A stretch of 64,000 nt of DNA. It comes from an uncultured Fibrobacter sp. Lineage in GTDB: Bacteria; Fibrobacterota; Fibrobacteria; Fibrobacterales; Fibrobacteraceae. A program made the translations under genes and the position numbers. Where the stretch lies: NCBI GenBank assembly GCA_946408125.1, contig CAMJQW010000007.1:1-64000 (forward strand), given 5' to 3'. This document shows positions 1 to 10,685 of this stretch, one piece after another; within the stretch, counting starts at the first letter, position 1; each line of letters begins with the position of its first letter. The notes under the pieces are model-generated. The model saw only the letters and a program-made list of their open reading frames with translations. It was not told the DNA's origin and did no database searches.

Positions 1-889
1 CCTTGCTCTTGGCCTGGCGCGCCTTCGGGCTCTGCTTGACCCATTCCTGTTCGCGAGCCAAACGCTTCTGCCTGTCGGATTCGCCCTTCTCTTCGCCACG
101 GAGGCGTTCGAGTTTCTGGTCGAGCCACTGGGCGTAATTGCCTTCCCAAGGAATGCCGCGGCCGCGGTCGATTTCCAGAATCCAGTTCGTCACGTTGTCG
201 AGGAAGTAACGGTCATGCGTTACGAGAATCACGGAGCCCTTGTATTCGCGGAGGTGGCGTTCAAGCCAGGCAACCGTTTCGGCATCCAGGTGGTTCGTCG
301 GTTCGTCGAGCAGCAACAAATCCGGTTCTTCGAGGAGCAAGCGGCAGAGGGCCACGCGGCGCTTTTCACCGCCGGAGAGGTTCGTCACCGGCCAGTCGCC
401 CGGCGGGCAACGGAGCGCGTCCATAGCGATTTCGATATTGCGGTCAAGGCTCCACAGGTCCTGCGCGTCGATGATGTCCTGAAGTTTCGCCTGTTCGTCG
501 AGGAGCTTGTTCATCTCGTCGTCTTCCATGGGTTCAGCGAACTTCATGGAAATCTCGTTGAAGCGGTCGAGCACGGCCTGCTTCTTGGCCACAGCCTGCA
601 TCACGTTTTCCTTGACGGTCAAGTTCGGGTCAAGCTGCGGTTCCTGCGGCAGGTAACCTGCGGTGCGGCCCGGTTCAATCCAAGCTTCGCCCTGGAATTC
701 CTTGTCGATACCCGCCATAATGCGGAGGAGCGTCGACTTACCGGCACCGTTCTGGCCGATGATGCCAATCTTTGCGCCATAGTAGAAACTCAAAGAAATG
801 TCCTTCAGCACCTCTTTGTTAGGCGGATAGGACTTGGTCATCTTGTACATGTAGAAAACGAATTTTTCTGCTTTATTCTGTTCGGCCAT
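1..889 (-). CDS. ettA: ABC-F family ATPase, EttA-like (energy-dependent translational throttle), truncated by the left window edge
   Basis: Reverse-strand reading from the ATG at 889: MAEQNKAEKFVFYMYKMTKSYPPNKEVLKDISLSFYYGAKIGIIGQNGAGKSTLLRIMAG...LSGGEKRRVALCRLLLEEPDLLLLDEPTNHLDAETVAWLE. Walker A, ABC signature and Walker B are present. Not in the supplied ORF track because it runs off the window. Confidence 0.93.
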   Translation of the reverse strand, partial: MAEQNKAEKFVFYMYKMTKSYPPNKEVLKDISLSFYYGAKIGIIGQNGAGKSTLLRIMAGIDKEFQGEAWIEPGRTAGYLPQEPQLDPNLTVKENVMQAVAKKQAVLDRFNEISMKFAEPMEDDEMNKLLDEQAKLQDIIDAQDLWSLDRNIEIAMDALRCPPGDWPVTNLSGGEKRRVALCRLLLEEPDLLLLDEPTNHLDAETVAWLERHLREYKGSVILVTHDRYFLDNVTNWILEIDRGRGIPWEGNYAQWLDQKLERLRGEEKGESDRQKRLAREQEWVKQSPKARQAKSK

Positions 890-1014
890 AGTTAAATGAT
901 TGGGCCCGGAGGGCCGCGGTTAATGGTTAATCCACCTCACAATATAGTAAAGATTTACATTTTTCCGAGCCTTATGATTGCCCATTTGAGCACGTTTTTA
1001 CTATATTTGGCCCC

Positions 1015-4000
1015 ATGGATTTCGGGCTGTACGGAAATACATGGTGGAGCAAGAAGTGGCTAGAGACGCTCCTTGCCGGGGCCGACGCTAGCGTCGTCGC
1101 CACGGGCTTGCGCTATGCCATCCGCGAACAGGTCAAAAGCATCGACATCGTGGACAACCGCGTGATTTCTGTAGTGAAAGGCCCGAACGGCGGGCTGCAC
1201 AACAACTACATCGTATTCCCGCTTTTTGCACGCGAGCGCTGTGAGATGTTCATGAGCCTCCTGAGACAGCAGCCCTCCGAGATGCTTGCCCTGAACAACA
1301 AGGCGCTCAACGAGTCCATCGAAATCCTGCTCGCCAAGAGCGGACTCCAGCTGTTTGACGAACCCGAGAAGGTGAAGATGGGCTGCGACTGCCGCGACCC
1401 CCTCCCCTGCAAGTACACCGTCGCGACTTTCTTGAAAATAGCCGAGCAGGCGAATACCGACCCCGGCGTGCTGTTCAAGCTGCACGGGATGGACATCGCG
1501 ATGGCGAAGAACTTTACCGCGGCACCCGCCGACCTGGACGCCCCGACGGAATCGAGCCTGGTACGTACGCTGGGCAAGTCGAGCCGACTCGTCGACGACG
1601 ATGCCGGAGAAGTCGCACCCGGGAACGGCCGCGTCGACGACCTGGATTTAAGCGAGGATTCCAGCGCAAGCTTGTTTGCAGGCACTCCCGGCAATTCGAG
1701 CCGCACGCCGCCCCAGCAATTGCCGCAGTTCGATTTTGGCGATTGGAAGGACTATTCCCGCGTATTGCCCGCCATGCTGCAGAACTTCCCGAAGTTCTGC
1801 CCCGCCGGGAACTTCCGCAAGAGCTTTACCGACGAGCTGGAAGGCTGCCACAAGTATTTTTGCGGCTACGAGAGTTTCAGCGTCTTTTCCGAGCACTTCC
1901 GCGCATACAACGCGAAGACTTTCCTGATGGAGAACGAGTCCCTGCGGGTATTCCACAAGGGAGAATGGCGCTGGGCATTCGAGCAGAGTAGCGGAGGCAA
2001 GGTCATCCGCAACGACCTGACGGTCGCAAACATCATGGGCGCACTCTGCTGCCTGAGCCAGGGCAACCTCTCGTGGCACCACTACACCGTGCGCTACCTG
2101 CACCTGCTTTTGCAGGTCGCCTTCTACCTTGTACGTACCGGGGCCATATACCCGCAGGTATTCTGGATCAAGCCGGACGTGGCGCAGATGCGCTGGCTCC
2201 CGGCCGAAATGCTGCCCGAAATATTGGGGATCGTCGCGGACCTCGAGGCGGCCGCCCCGCAGAAGTTCGCATTCTCTGCAAGCGACGGGGACTTCCGGGA
2301 AATCGCCGGCCCCGCAGAACATATCCTCTCGCTGTTCATCGGCCAATTGCTGCATTTCGCGCGCACCTACAAACCGCCCCTCAAGACGAACCACGGAAAC
2401 CTCCTCTCCTTCTTCTTTGACTGCGTATCGGGCAAGCTCGCGAACAACGCGCATGCCATCCCCGGCAAGATACAGCAGTGGTTCTCGGTCTACTCTAGCC
2501 TCGATTTCAGGAGCCAAATCCTGTTCGCCTGCCGCGAATCTGGCGACGAAGTCGCACTCGACGTATTTATCCTCGACGGGAACGGAACCACGGAATCGCG
2601 CGCTCCGCTTTCCGCACTGTTCGAAAGCAACGACTCCCGCCTGCTTTCCATTTTGAATATCCTGAACGGCGTGGCCGACTACTTCGCGCCCATGGGCAAG
2701 TACCTGGAACGCAGGGCATCCTCCCCCATCATGATGCACGGCAGCGAGCTGCTCGGCTTTTTGCAGGACTGTCTCAAGAAACTGGAAGTGTTCGGCATCC
2801 GCACGGATATCCCGAAGAACCTTTTGAACGTAGGCAAGCCCAAGCCCAAGATGCGCCTGCAGGGCAGCATGAGCTTCGGCGCGTTCACCGCAACCGATTT
2901 GCTCGACTTTGACTGGGAAATCGCCATCGGCGACGAGAACGTCTCGGCAGAAGAATTCCTGGAGCTTGCCGAAAACGCAGACGGGCTTCTAAAATACAAG
3001 TCGCAATATGTCGAGGTCAGCGCCGAAGACCTGCAGAGGATCCGCGAACAGATTGAAGGCCGCGCGGAGGGCGCGAAAAGCCCTGACGCGGGAGCGGGTA
3101 GTGCCGGCAAAGACGCCGCGGGCAACGAAAGCACGGACGAAAGCGCGGACGAAGCCCCGGTCATTACGCAGGCGAAACTCGTGCAGGCTTGCTTTACCGG
3201 CGAATGCGACGGCGTCCCGGTCGAGATGGCGGGCGAATTCAAGCAGCAATTCGATGCCTGGCGCGCCGAAACTGAAGTACCCCTCCCCGAGCACCTGAAT
3301 GCGACCATGCGCCCCTACCAGGTGCGCGGCTACTCGTGGATGTACAAGAACCTTGAAATCGGTTTCGGTTGCATTCTGGCTGACGACATGGGCCTCGGAA
3401 AAACATTGCAGGTCATCGCGTTCCTCCTCAAGATGCACGAAGAAGGCAAATTGGCCGAAAAGAAGGCACTCGTAGTGATGCCTGCGGGCCTCTTGTGCAA
3501 CTGGCAAGTCGAAATCAAGAAGTTCGCGCCAGAACTGACTTTCTTCGCCTACCACGGCGGAAGCCGCAACCTCGAGAAGTTCAACGCCGACGTATTGCTC
3601 ACCACCTACGCCACATTCCGCAAGGACTTCGACGAACTGAACGAACGCCCGTGGCAGGCGATCGTCATCGACGAAGCGCAGAACATAAAGAACGCGGACA
3701 GCGAGCAGAGCAGGCTATTGCGTCGGATGCGCGCTCCCATGAAAATCGCAATGAGCGGCACTCCTGTCGAAAACCGCCTCATGGAATTCTGGACCATCAT
3801 GGACTTCGCGAACCGCGGGTTCTTCCCGAGCGCGACCGAATTCCGCGAAAAGTTCGAGACGCCCATCCAGAAAATGGGCAACGAGAAGGTGGCGGAAACG
3901 TTCCGCAAGATTACGGCACCCTTCATGCTTCGCCGCCTCAAGACCGACAAGAGTATCATCAGCGACCTGCCCGACAAGATTATCCAGGACGAATACGCCG

Positions 4001-4815
4001 AACTCACCAAGCCGCAGGCGGCGCTGTACCAGAAGACGCTCGAGCACTTTATGCAGGAACTCGAGATGGAACAGGCGCTCAGCGAGAAGGCGAACGACGC
4101 ACACGCGCTATTCAAGCGCAAGGGAATCATATTGCAGATGATTCTCGCCTTGAAGCAAATCTGCAACCACCCCGCGACATTCCTGAAGGGAGCCGCAGCC
4201 GCATCGCAGGAGAAGGTCGCTGAGCCCGCCGAAGCGACACCAGCAGAAAATATGCCGGCAACAAGCGCGCCGGCCCTTTCCTCCGGCAAAATGCAAATGC
4301 TCCTCGACCTGCTCACCTCCATTCAGGAACAGGGCGAAAAGACGCTCATATTCACGCAGTTCGCCGAAATGGGATTCCTGCTCGAAAAGACCATCACGGA
4401 AGAACTCGGGCTCCGCACGCACTTCTACCACGGCGGATGCACGCAGACGCAGCGCACCTCCATGATCGAGGACTTCCAGAAGAACGAAGACTGCAAGGTG
4501 CTTATCCTCTCGCTAAAAGCAGGCGGCACGGGCCTCAACCTCACCGCCGCATCGCAGGTCATCCATTACGACTTGTGGTGGAACCCCGCCATCGAAGCGC
4601 AGGCCACCGACCGCGCCTTCCGTATCGGGCAGACGCGCAACGTTCAGGTCCACAGGTTCATCACCAAGGGAACTTTCGAAGAAAAAATCAACGCACTTCT
4701 CGAAACCAAGAAGTCCATCGCCAATATGACCGTGAGCGCAGGCGAAACCTGGCTCGCCGACATGGACGACAAGCAGCTCGGCGAAGTCTTCGGGCTCGAC
4801 AATACGATCGTGTAG
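1015..4815 (+). CDS. SNF2/Rad54-family DEAD/H helicase with N-terminal SWIM-like region
   Basis: DDMGLGKTLQVIAFL, DEAQNIKN, MSGTPVENRL, ILSLKAGGTGLNLTAASQVIHYDLWWNPAIEAQATDRAFRIGQ; N-terminal CDCRDPLPCKY resembles a degenerate SWIM motif. Confidence 0.93.
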   Translation: MDFGLYGNTWWSKKWLETLLAGADASVVATGLRYAIREQVKSIDIVDNRVISVVKGPNGGLHNNYIVFPLFARERCEMFMSLLRQQPSEMLALNNKALNESIEILLAKSGLQLFDEPEKVKMGCDCRDPLPCKYTVATFLKIAEQANTDPGVLFKLHGMDIAMAKNFTAAPADLDAPTESSLVRTLGKSSRLVDDDAGEVAPGNGRVDDLDLSEDSSASLFAGTPGNSSRTPPQQLPQFDFGDWKDYSRVLPAMLQNFPKFCPAGNFRKSFTDELEGCHKYFCGYESFSVFSEHFRAYNAKTFLMENESLRVFHKGEWRWAFEQSSGGKVIRNDLTVANIMGALCCLSQGNLSWHHYTVRYLHLLLQVAFYLVRTGAIYPQVFWIKPDVAQMRWLPAEMLPEILGIVADLEAAAPQKFAFSASDGDFREIAGPAEHILSLFIGQLLHFARTYKPPLKTNHGNLLSFFFDCVSGKLANNAHAIPGKIQQWFSVYSSLDFRSQILFACRESGDEVALDVFILDGNGTTESRAPLSALFESNDSRLLSILNILNGVADYFAPMGKYLERRASSPIMMHGSELLGFLQDCLKKLEVFGIRTDIPKNLLNVGKPKPKMRLQGSMSFGAFTATDLLDFDWEIAIGDENVSAEEFLELAENADGLLKYKSQYVEVSAEDLQRIREQIEGRAEGAKSPDAGAGSAGKDAAGNESTDESADEAPVITQAKLVQACFTGECDGVPVEMAGEFKQQFDAWRAETEVPLPEHLNATMRPYQVRGYSWMYKNLEIGFGCILADDMGLGKTLQVIAFLLKMHEEGKLAEKKALVVMPAGLLCNWQVEIKKFAPELTFFAYHGGSRNLEKFNADVLLTTYATFRKDFDELNERPWQAIVIDEAQNIKNADSEQSRLLRRMRAPMKIAMSGTPVENRLMEFWTIMDFANRGFFPSATEFREKFETPIQKMGNEKVAETFRKITAPFMLRRLKTDKSIISDLPDKIIQDEYAELTKPQAALYQKTLEHFMQELEMEQALSEKANDAHALFKRKGIILQMILALKQICNHPATFLKGAAAASQEKVAEPAEATPAENMPATSAPALSSGKMQMLLDLLTSIQEQGEKTLIFTQFAEMGFLLEKTITEELGLRTHFYHGGCTQTQRTSMIEDFQKNEDCKVLILSLKAGGTGLNLTAASQVIHYDLWWNPAIEAQATDRAFRIGQTRNVQVHRFITKGTFEEKINALLETKKSIANMTVSAGETWLADMDDKQLGEVFGLDNTIV

Positions 4816-4877
4816 ACAAGCCCCATCAATGCCTATATTATATTTTAAGTTCGAATAGCGTAAAAAGTTGAGGAAAG

Positions 4878-5360
4878 ATGCGACGCAAGGACAGGGAAAT
4901 TTTAGGCGATGAGAATATTGCGAAGATTATCAAGCAATGCACGACCTGCCATGTCGCGATGACGGACGATGCAGATGCAGGCATGCCCTACGTGATTCCG
5001 CTGTCGTTCGGGTACAACCTGAATGATGGCGTGCTGGAATTGTATTTCCATTGCGCACATGTCGGCAAGAAGTTGGATTGTATCCGCAAGAATCCAAATG
5101 TCGCGTTCAGTATGTGTGTCGAAAACCGTATCGAGATTCACGAAGATGTTTATTGCAAGAGCGGACGCTTTTACGCAAGCATCGTCGGACAGGGCAAGGC
5201 TGAAATCGTCGAAGACGTCGCCGAGAAATGCCGCGGACTCTCGCTCCTAATGGAACGGCAATCCGCCGCAACGCACAAGTTCGAATTCACGCCCGAACAG
5301 GCCGCCACCGTGACCGTATTCAAGATAACGAGTACAAGCTTTACCGGAAAAGCGAAATAG
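4878..5360 (+). CDS. Pyridoxamine 5'-phosphate oxidase-fold (NimA-like) flavin-binding protein
   Basis: MRRKDREILGDENIAKIIKQCTTCHVAMTDDADAGMPYVIPLSFGYN...FHCAHVGKKLDCIRKNPNVAFSM matches the PPOX/5-nitroimidazole antibiotic resistance family pattern. Confidence 0.85.
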   Translation: MRRKDREILGDENIAKIIKQCTTCHVAMTDDADAGMPYVIPLSFGYNLNDGVLELYFHCAHVGKKLDCIRKNPNVAFSMCVENRIEIHEDVYCKSGRFYASIVGQGKAEIVEDVAEKCRGLSLLMERQSAATHKFEFTPEQAATVTVFKITSTSFTGKAK

Positions 5361-5373
5361 CACTTTCCGGGCC

Positions 5374-6285
5374 TTATTCCGCCCAGTGGTTTCCGTTGTA
5401 GTTCTTGGCGGTGTCGGCATCCATGCCGATTTGGCGCACGAGGTCTTCCATGCTGGCAAATTTCTGTTCCGGGCGCAGGTAGGCCATCAGGTCGAGCACC
5501 AGGTGCTGCCCGTAGATATCCTCGCTAAAGTCGAGAAGGTAGGCCTCGATGGCCATCTGGTGGGGCCCGGGCGCAGAGGGCTGCACGCCGATATTCACCA
5601 CGGCACGGCAAATGCGGCCATCCGCAAGCCTCGCGGACGCCACGTACACGCCGGATTTCGGCAGGAACTTGTACTGTTCCACCTGCAAATTCGCGGTCGG
5701 GAATCCGATGGTATGCCCAAGGCGCTTGCCCACGACTACGGTACCGGAGAGGCGGTAGGGGCGCCCGAGGTAAGTCTGTGCGCGGGAAACATCGCCGTTC
5801 AAGAGCGCATTGCGCACGGCGGAAGAACTCACGCGTTCACCCTTATGCAAAACAATCGAAAGCATCTGCGTAGAAAGTTCCGGGAACGCGGCGGTAATCG
5901 TCTCGTAGTTGCCCTTGCCGCCCGCGCCAAAGCAGTGATCGTGCCCAAAGAACATAGAGCACACGTCGCGTTTCTCGATGAGCTCCTGCCGCACGAAAAC
6001 ATCGAACGGGAGTTTCGCGACTTCGGGCGTAAACGGCAACACCAAGAATTCGAGTCCGAGACTTTCAATGAACTCGCGCTTTTCTTCGGTGGTGGTAAGG
6101 AGCAGCGGGTCGCCCACGCCGCGCAGCACGTAGTTGGAATGGGGTTCGAAGGTAATGACGGTCGGTGTCCAGCCGTTGACCTCGGCAACGGCCTTCAGGG
6201 TACGGAAAAGCGCCTGGTGCCCCAGGTGGCACCCGTCAAAATTGCCCATCGTCACGGCTCTTTTCTGTTTCTCGTTCACCGACAT
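5374..6285 (-). CDS. ribF: Bifunctional riboflavin kinase / FAD synthetase
   Basis: TMGNFDGCHLGHQALFRTL; GHDHCFGAGGKGNY; LGRPYRLSGTVVVGKRLGHTIGFPTANL; follows truB as commonly seen. Confidence 0.93.
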   Translation of the reverse strand: MSVNEKQKRAVTMGNFDGCHLGHQALFRTLKAVAEVNGWTPTVITFEPHSNYVLRGVGDPLLLTTTEEKREFIESLGLEFLVLPFTPEVAKLPFDVFVRQELIEKRDVCSMFFGHDHCFGAGGKGNYETITAAFPELSTQMLSIVLHKGERVSSSAVRNALLNGDVSRAQTYLGRPYRLSGTVVVGKRLGHTIGFPTANLQVEQYKFLPKSGVYVASARLADGRICRAVVNIGVQPSAPGPHQMAIEAYLLDFSEDIYGQHLVLDLMAYLRPEQKFASMEDLVRQIGMDADTAKNYNGNHWAE

Positions 6286-6323
6286 TCGTTCCCTACCTTG
6301 TCATCCCCGCGAAGGCGGGGATC

Positions 6324-7250
6324 TTACTCATCCTCACCTAAATATATCTTCGGGCAAATGCGGCCCGGTTCGTAGCGGCACACGCTCTGCACGTTGCCAT
6401 CCGCATCGGCGGCAAACACGAGCCTATCGCAATCATCGCCACGACCCTGCTGTTTTTCTGCGCCCTCCACAGGTTCGCGCCACGGAATCCAATTGCCCTT
6501 GCGGATAACCGCCATCTGGTCAGCATCGAGCTTCACGACCGGAAAATCGAGCACCTGCTCCACGGATTTCAAATGTTCGCGCGTCAGGTCTTCCCCGCGC
6601 ACGGCGGATTTCACGTTAACCTTCCCGATGCGGTGACGGCGAATCTGCGAGACACACCCGCAGGTCCCAAGAGCGCGGGCAATATCGCGCCCGAGCGCCC
6701 GCACGTAGGTTCCCTTGCTGCAAACGCACTCGATATCGAACGTAGCAAATTCCTTGCCGGAGCAGCCTTCGGTTATGCCGCCCTCGCCCACGACCTTGAG
6801 CGACTCGATGTGGATGCGACGCGGTTTCATCTCGAAATCCTTCCCGCGTTCGGCCCAGTCGCTCGCGCGACGGCCGTCAATCTTCACTGCGCAATAGCGT
6901 GGCGGAACCTGATCGATGTCACCCGTAAACTGCGGAAGAACGCTTTCTAGGGCGGCACGGCTCACCGTCAACGCGTCCCCCTGTTCCACGACATCCCCGT
7001 CCCACTCGAGCGTGTCGGTCTCGTAGCCCAGATGCAGGCGGAACGTGTAGCACTTGTCCTTTGCCTCCACATAAGGCAACAAGCGTGTCGCGCGACCCGT
7101 CGCAGCGATAATTAGGCCCGAGGCACGCAAATCGAGCGTACCCGCGTGGCCGACGCGCTTAGTGCAAAAGACCCTTTTCAACGGGAAAAGGGCCTTGAAA
7201 GATGTTTCTCCAGCAACTTTGTCCAGGAGGATGAATCCCGAAAGAGCCAA
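6324..7250 (-). CDS. truB: tRNA pseudouridine(55) synthase
   Basis: GFILLDKVAGETSF; RVGHAGTLDLRASGLIIAATGRATRLLPY; QVPPRYCAVKIDGRRASDWAERG; CSKGTYVRALGRDIARALG. Confidence 0.95.
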   Translation of the reverse strand: MALSGFILLDKVAGETSFKALFPLKRVFCTKRVGHAGTLDLRASGLIIAATGRATRLLPYVEAKDKCYTFRLHLGYETDTLEWDGDVVEQGDALTVSRAALESVLPQFTGDIDQVPPRYCAVKIDGRRASDWAERGKDFEMKPRRIHIESLKVVGEGGITEGCSGKEFATFDIECVCSKGTYVRALGRDIARALGTCGCVSQIRRHRIGKVNVKSAVRGEDLTREHLKSVEQVLDFPVVKLDADQMAVIRKGNWIPWREPVEGAEKQQGRGDDCDRLVFAADADGNVQSVCRYEPGRICPKIYLGEDE

Positions 7251-7604
7251 CTAAAGGTCTCCTTTCTGCTTCAACTCCGCCAGAATGCTTTCGATATGCA
7301 TCGCATGTTCCAGGTTCTCGTCCAACATGAACTTCAGTTCGGGAACCTTGAAAATCTTGAGAGACTTTCCGAGGACTCCGCGAATGAAGCCTGTCGAATT
7401 GTTGAGCCCGACGATGGTATCGCGCTTTTCCTTGTCGCTGCCCATCACGGAAACGAGAGCCTTCGCATAGCTCAAGTCTTCCGTAATGTCCACGCGAGTA
7501 ATGCTTGCGAGGCTGCTCACACGAGGATCTTTCAAGCCCTTCTGGATGAGCTTTCCGATTTCCTCGCGGAACTGTTCGCCAAGTCTGTCTGTCCTGCGGC
7601 TCAT
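7251..7604 (-). CDS. rbfA: 30S ribosome-binding factor A
   Basis: RRTDRLGEQFREEIGKLIQKGLKDPRVSSLASITRVDITEDLSYAKALVSVMG; location between infB and truB. Confidence 0.93.
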   Translation of the reverse strand: MSRRTDRLGEQFREEIGKLIQKGLKDPRVSSLASITRVDITEDLSYAKALVSVMGSDKEKRDTIVGLNNSTGFIRGVLGKSLKIFKVPELKFMLDENLEHAMHIESILAELKQKGDL

Positions 7605-10600
7605 TAGGCTCCCTTCTCGGCAGCGGCCTTTTCGGCGGCAGCCTTCTTGGCCTTCTCTTCGGCTTCTTCACGGGCGACGTCTTCGAGCGTACGGGCAACC
7701 TTGACTTCCTTGAAGAAGATCAGGCTGTCGCCTTCCTTGATATCGTCGTAACCCTTGAGGCCGATACCGCATTCGAAACCGCGGGCAACGGACTTCACGT
7801 CGTCCTTCATGCGCTTCAGAGACTGCACGGCGGTAGAACCGAGTTCCACGCCATTGCGGTACACGCGCACGAGGCTCGTACGGTCCACTTCGCCATCGGT
7901 AACCATACAGCCGGCGATGAGACCAACCTTCGGTACCTTGAACACCTGACGGATTTCTGCTTCGCCCTTGATTTCTTCGCGAAGCACCGGCTTGAGCAAG
8001 CCTTCCACGGCGTTCTTGATATCTTCGATACAGTCGTAAATCACGCGGTAGTTGCGGATTTCGATGCCTTCCTTCTGGGCCATCTCACGCACGGAGAGCG
8101 AGGGCATCAGGTGGAAGGAGATAATGATTGCCTGAGCAGTCGTCGCGAACAGGATATCAGAATCGGTAATGGCACCCACACCCTTGCGGATGATGTTGAC
8201 CTTGACTTCCCTGTTCGTAAGCTTTTCAAGCGAGGCGGCAAGAGCTTCGGCAGAACCACCCACGTCAGCCTTGACGATGAGGTTGAGTTCGGAGAGCTTG
8301 CCTTCCTTCTGTTCGTTGAACTTGGATTCAAGCGAGATGGTGCTACGGGCGCGGAGGTCGCGTTCACGAGCAGCCATACGGCGCTTGCTTGCAATTTCAC
8401 GTGCGGTCTTTTCGTCGTCGACCACGATGAGGTCGTCACCGGCCTGCGGCGTACCGTCGAAACCGAGCACCTGGCACGGCGTAGAAGGCGGAGCGGCCTT
8501 CATCTGTTCGCCGCGTTCGTTGAACATGGCGCGAACCTTACCGGCGTAAATACCACAGACAAACGGGTCACCCACATGGAGCGTACCGTTCTGCACGAGG
8601 ATCGTGGCCATGGAGCCCTTGCCCACGTCGAGCTTGGATTCCACCACGGCACCGCGGGCGTGAGCGTCCGGATTCGCCTTGAGTTCCTGAACTTCGGCTT
8701 CGAGGGCGAGAGTTTCGAGCAACTGGTCCATGCCCTGGCCCGTACGTGCGGAAACTTCCACACAGCTCGTCTGGCCACCCCACTGTTCCACTTCCACACC
8801 ACGCTCAGCGAGCTGGGCACGGATCTTGTCGGGGTTTGCCGTCGGCAAGTCAATCTTCGTGATGGCGACAACCATCGGCACATTCTCGCGCTTGGCAAGA
8901 TCAATGGATTCAACCGTCTGGGGCATCACCATGGAGTCGGCAGCCACGACAAGCACGATAACGTCAGTCACCTGAGAACCACGGGCACGCATAGCGCTGA
9001 ACGCTTCGTGACCCGGAGTATCGAGGAACGTCACCTTGCCCTGCGGGGTCGTAACTTCGTACGCGCCGATATGCTGGGTAATGCCGCCGGATTCGCCGGA
9101 AACCACGTGGGTCTTACGAATCCAGTCAAGCAAGGAAGTCTTACCATGGTCCACGTGGCCCATGACGGTAACCACCGGATGACGCGGCTGGAGGTTCTCC
9201 TTGGATTCCTCTTCGACGCCGAGGGCGACTTCTTCGTATTCTTCCATCAGCTGGGCTTCGTAGCCGAATTCGTCGGCCAGAATCTGGATGGTCTCGAAAT
9301 CGAGGCGGGCGTTGATGGTCACCATCATGCCCATTTCCATGCACTTCGCGATCACGCGCGCGGGCATCTGGTCCATAAGGCCAGCGAGTTCGCCCACGGT
9401 AATGAAGTCGGAAGTCTTGAGGATCTTCTTCTCTTCGCCGGAATCGTTGCCGTTGTGTTCCTTGCGATAAACCTTCTTGACAGGCTTCTTGGAAAGGTCG
9501 GCCATCACGCGCGAGACGTTCTGGCGCACCATTTCCTGCTGCTGTTCTTTCTGGTTGTCCATGCGGTCGCGGCTGTTGCCGTGACGGTTCTTGTCGTTAC
9601 CATGGCGACCGTTCGAATTCTTGTTGCCGCCCTGGCCGCCCATCGGGGCGCCACCCTGGCTGGCATTGAAAGCTTCCTGCATGGAGCCGCTGGAGAATCC
9701 TCCGCTACGGCCCGTATAACCACCGTGGCTGCTAGCGCCGCCCGGACCGGGTCTGCGGTTACCGCCATTGCGGGAATCCTGTCCGCTGGTGCGCGGGCCA
9801 AAAGAGCCCGTGTAGCCTTGAGCGTTACCCGGGCCGCGGTTACCGCCAGGACGGCGGTTGTTGCCTCCCGGGCCACGTCCGCCCTGCTGTTGCTGAGACT
9901 TCGCAATACGGGCAAGGATAGCGGCATCGGGCTTGAACACCTGCGCCTTCATGGGCGGCTGCTTCAGTTCTGTATCGGCCGTCATCATGGTCGGTGCGGC
10001 AGGAGCGGCCGGCTTCGGGATCGGCTTCGGATCCGTCTTGACAGCAGGCTTGGGCTCTTCCTTCGGAGCCGCCACCGGAGCGGGAGCTGCCGGAGCAGCA
10101 GGCTTCACCGCGGGAGTTTCAACTTTCTTTTCTTCCGGAGCAGCAACCGGTTCCGCAGAAACCTTCGCGGCCGGAGCAGCTTCGACAGGCTTTGCCGCAG
10201 GAGCAGCAGCTGCCGGAGTCGCGGGCGTCTCGGAAACTTGAGCGGGCTTGGCGGCAGCGGGTTTCGCAGCAGGCTTCACCGTAGCCTTGGCAGCAGGCTT
10301 CGCTTCATCGGTCTTCTTGGTTGCCTTCTTGAGGCTAACCTTCACACCATTCTTCGTGGTCGTCGTGGACGCGGCCTTCTTCTTTTCGACAGGGGCCTCT
10401 CCCGATTCGGACGAAGCCGACTTCTTGAGGTTCTTGGACCGGGCGTCCTGCTTGGCCTTTTCCGCAGCCACCGCTTCTTCGATCTTCTCGAATTCCGCAG
10501 CGTTCACCTTGGAAACCTGAGTCAAGACCTTCACGCCGTTGTCGCGCAAAAGCTTCATCACGAAGTCACTCTTGACCCCATGTTCCTTTGCCCAGTCTAC

Positions 10601-10627
10601 TGGTTTAATCTGATCTAAGTTACTCAT
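7604..10627 (-). CDS. infB: Translation initiation factor IF-2 with long low-complexity N-terminal region
   Basis: VTVMGHVDHGKTSLLDWIRKTHVVSGESGGITQHIGAYEV; DTPGHEAFSAMRARG; ITKIDLP; IF2_N-like start; Ala/Pro/Lys then Gly/Asn/Arg-rich linker. Confidence 0.98.
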   Translation of the reverse strand: MSNLDQIKPVDWAKEHGVKSDFVMKLLRDNGVKVLTQVSKVNAAEFEKIEEAVAAEKAKQDARSKNLKKSASSESGEAPVEKKKAASTTTTKNGVKVSLKKATKKTDEAKPAAKATVKPAAKPAAAKPAQVSETPATPAAAAPAAKPVEAAPAAKVSAEPVAAPEEKKVETPAVKPAAPAAPAPVAAPKEEPKPAVKTDPKPIPKPAAPAAPTMMTADTELKQPPMKAQVFKPDAAILARIAKSQQQQGGRGPGGNNRRPGGNRGPGNAQGYTGSFGPRTSGQDSRNGGNRRPGPGGASSHGGYTGRSGGFSSGSMQEAFNASQGGAPMGGQGGNKNSNGRHGNDKNRHGNSRDRMDNQKEQQQEMVRQNVSRVMADLSKKPVKKVYRKEHNGNDSGEEKKILKTSDFITVGELAGLMDQMPARVIAKCMEMGMMVTINARLDFETIQILADEFGYEAQLMEEYEEVALGVEEESKENLQPRHPVVTVMGHVDHGKTSLLDWIRKTHVVSGESGGITQHIGAYEVTTPQGKVTFLDTPGHEAFSAMRARGSQVTDVIVLVVAADSMVMPQTVESIDLAKRENVPMVVAITKIDLPTANPDKIRAQLAERGVEVEQWGGQTSCVEVSARTGQGMDQLLETLALEAEVQELKANPDAHARGAVVESKLDVGKGSMATILVQNGTLHVGDPFVCGIYAGKVRAMFNERGEQMKAAPPSTPCQVLGFDGTPQAGDDLIVVDDEKTAREIASKRRMAARERDLRARSTISLESKFNEQKEGKLSELNLIVKADVGGSAEALAASLEKLTNREVKVNIIRKGVGAITDSDILFATTAQAIIISFHLMPSLSVREMAQKEGIEIRNYRVIYDCIEDIKNAVEGLLKPVLREEIKGEAEIRQVFKVPKVGLIAGCMVTDGEVDRTSLVRVYRNGVELGSTAVQSLKRMKDDVKSVARGFECGIGLKGYDDIKEGDSLIFFKEVKVARTLEDVAREEAEEKAKKAAAEKAAAEKGA

Positions 10628-10685
10628 TAACTAGCCTGTTTAAGTTTCCTTGAAATTTTGCTTCCGAAATCGAACAACGTTCCGA

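Noticed and set aside
8111-10618. 835-aa plus-strand ORF antisense to infB
   Set aside because: Low-complexity His/Arg/Gly composition with no domain motif; it mirrors codon bias of the clear infB gene on the other strand.
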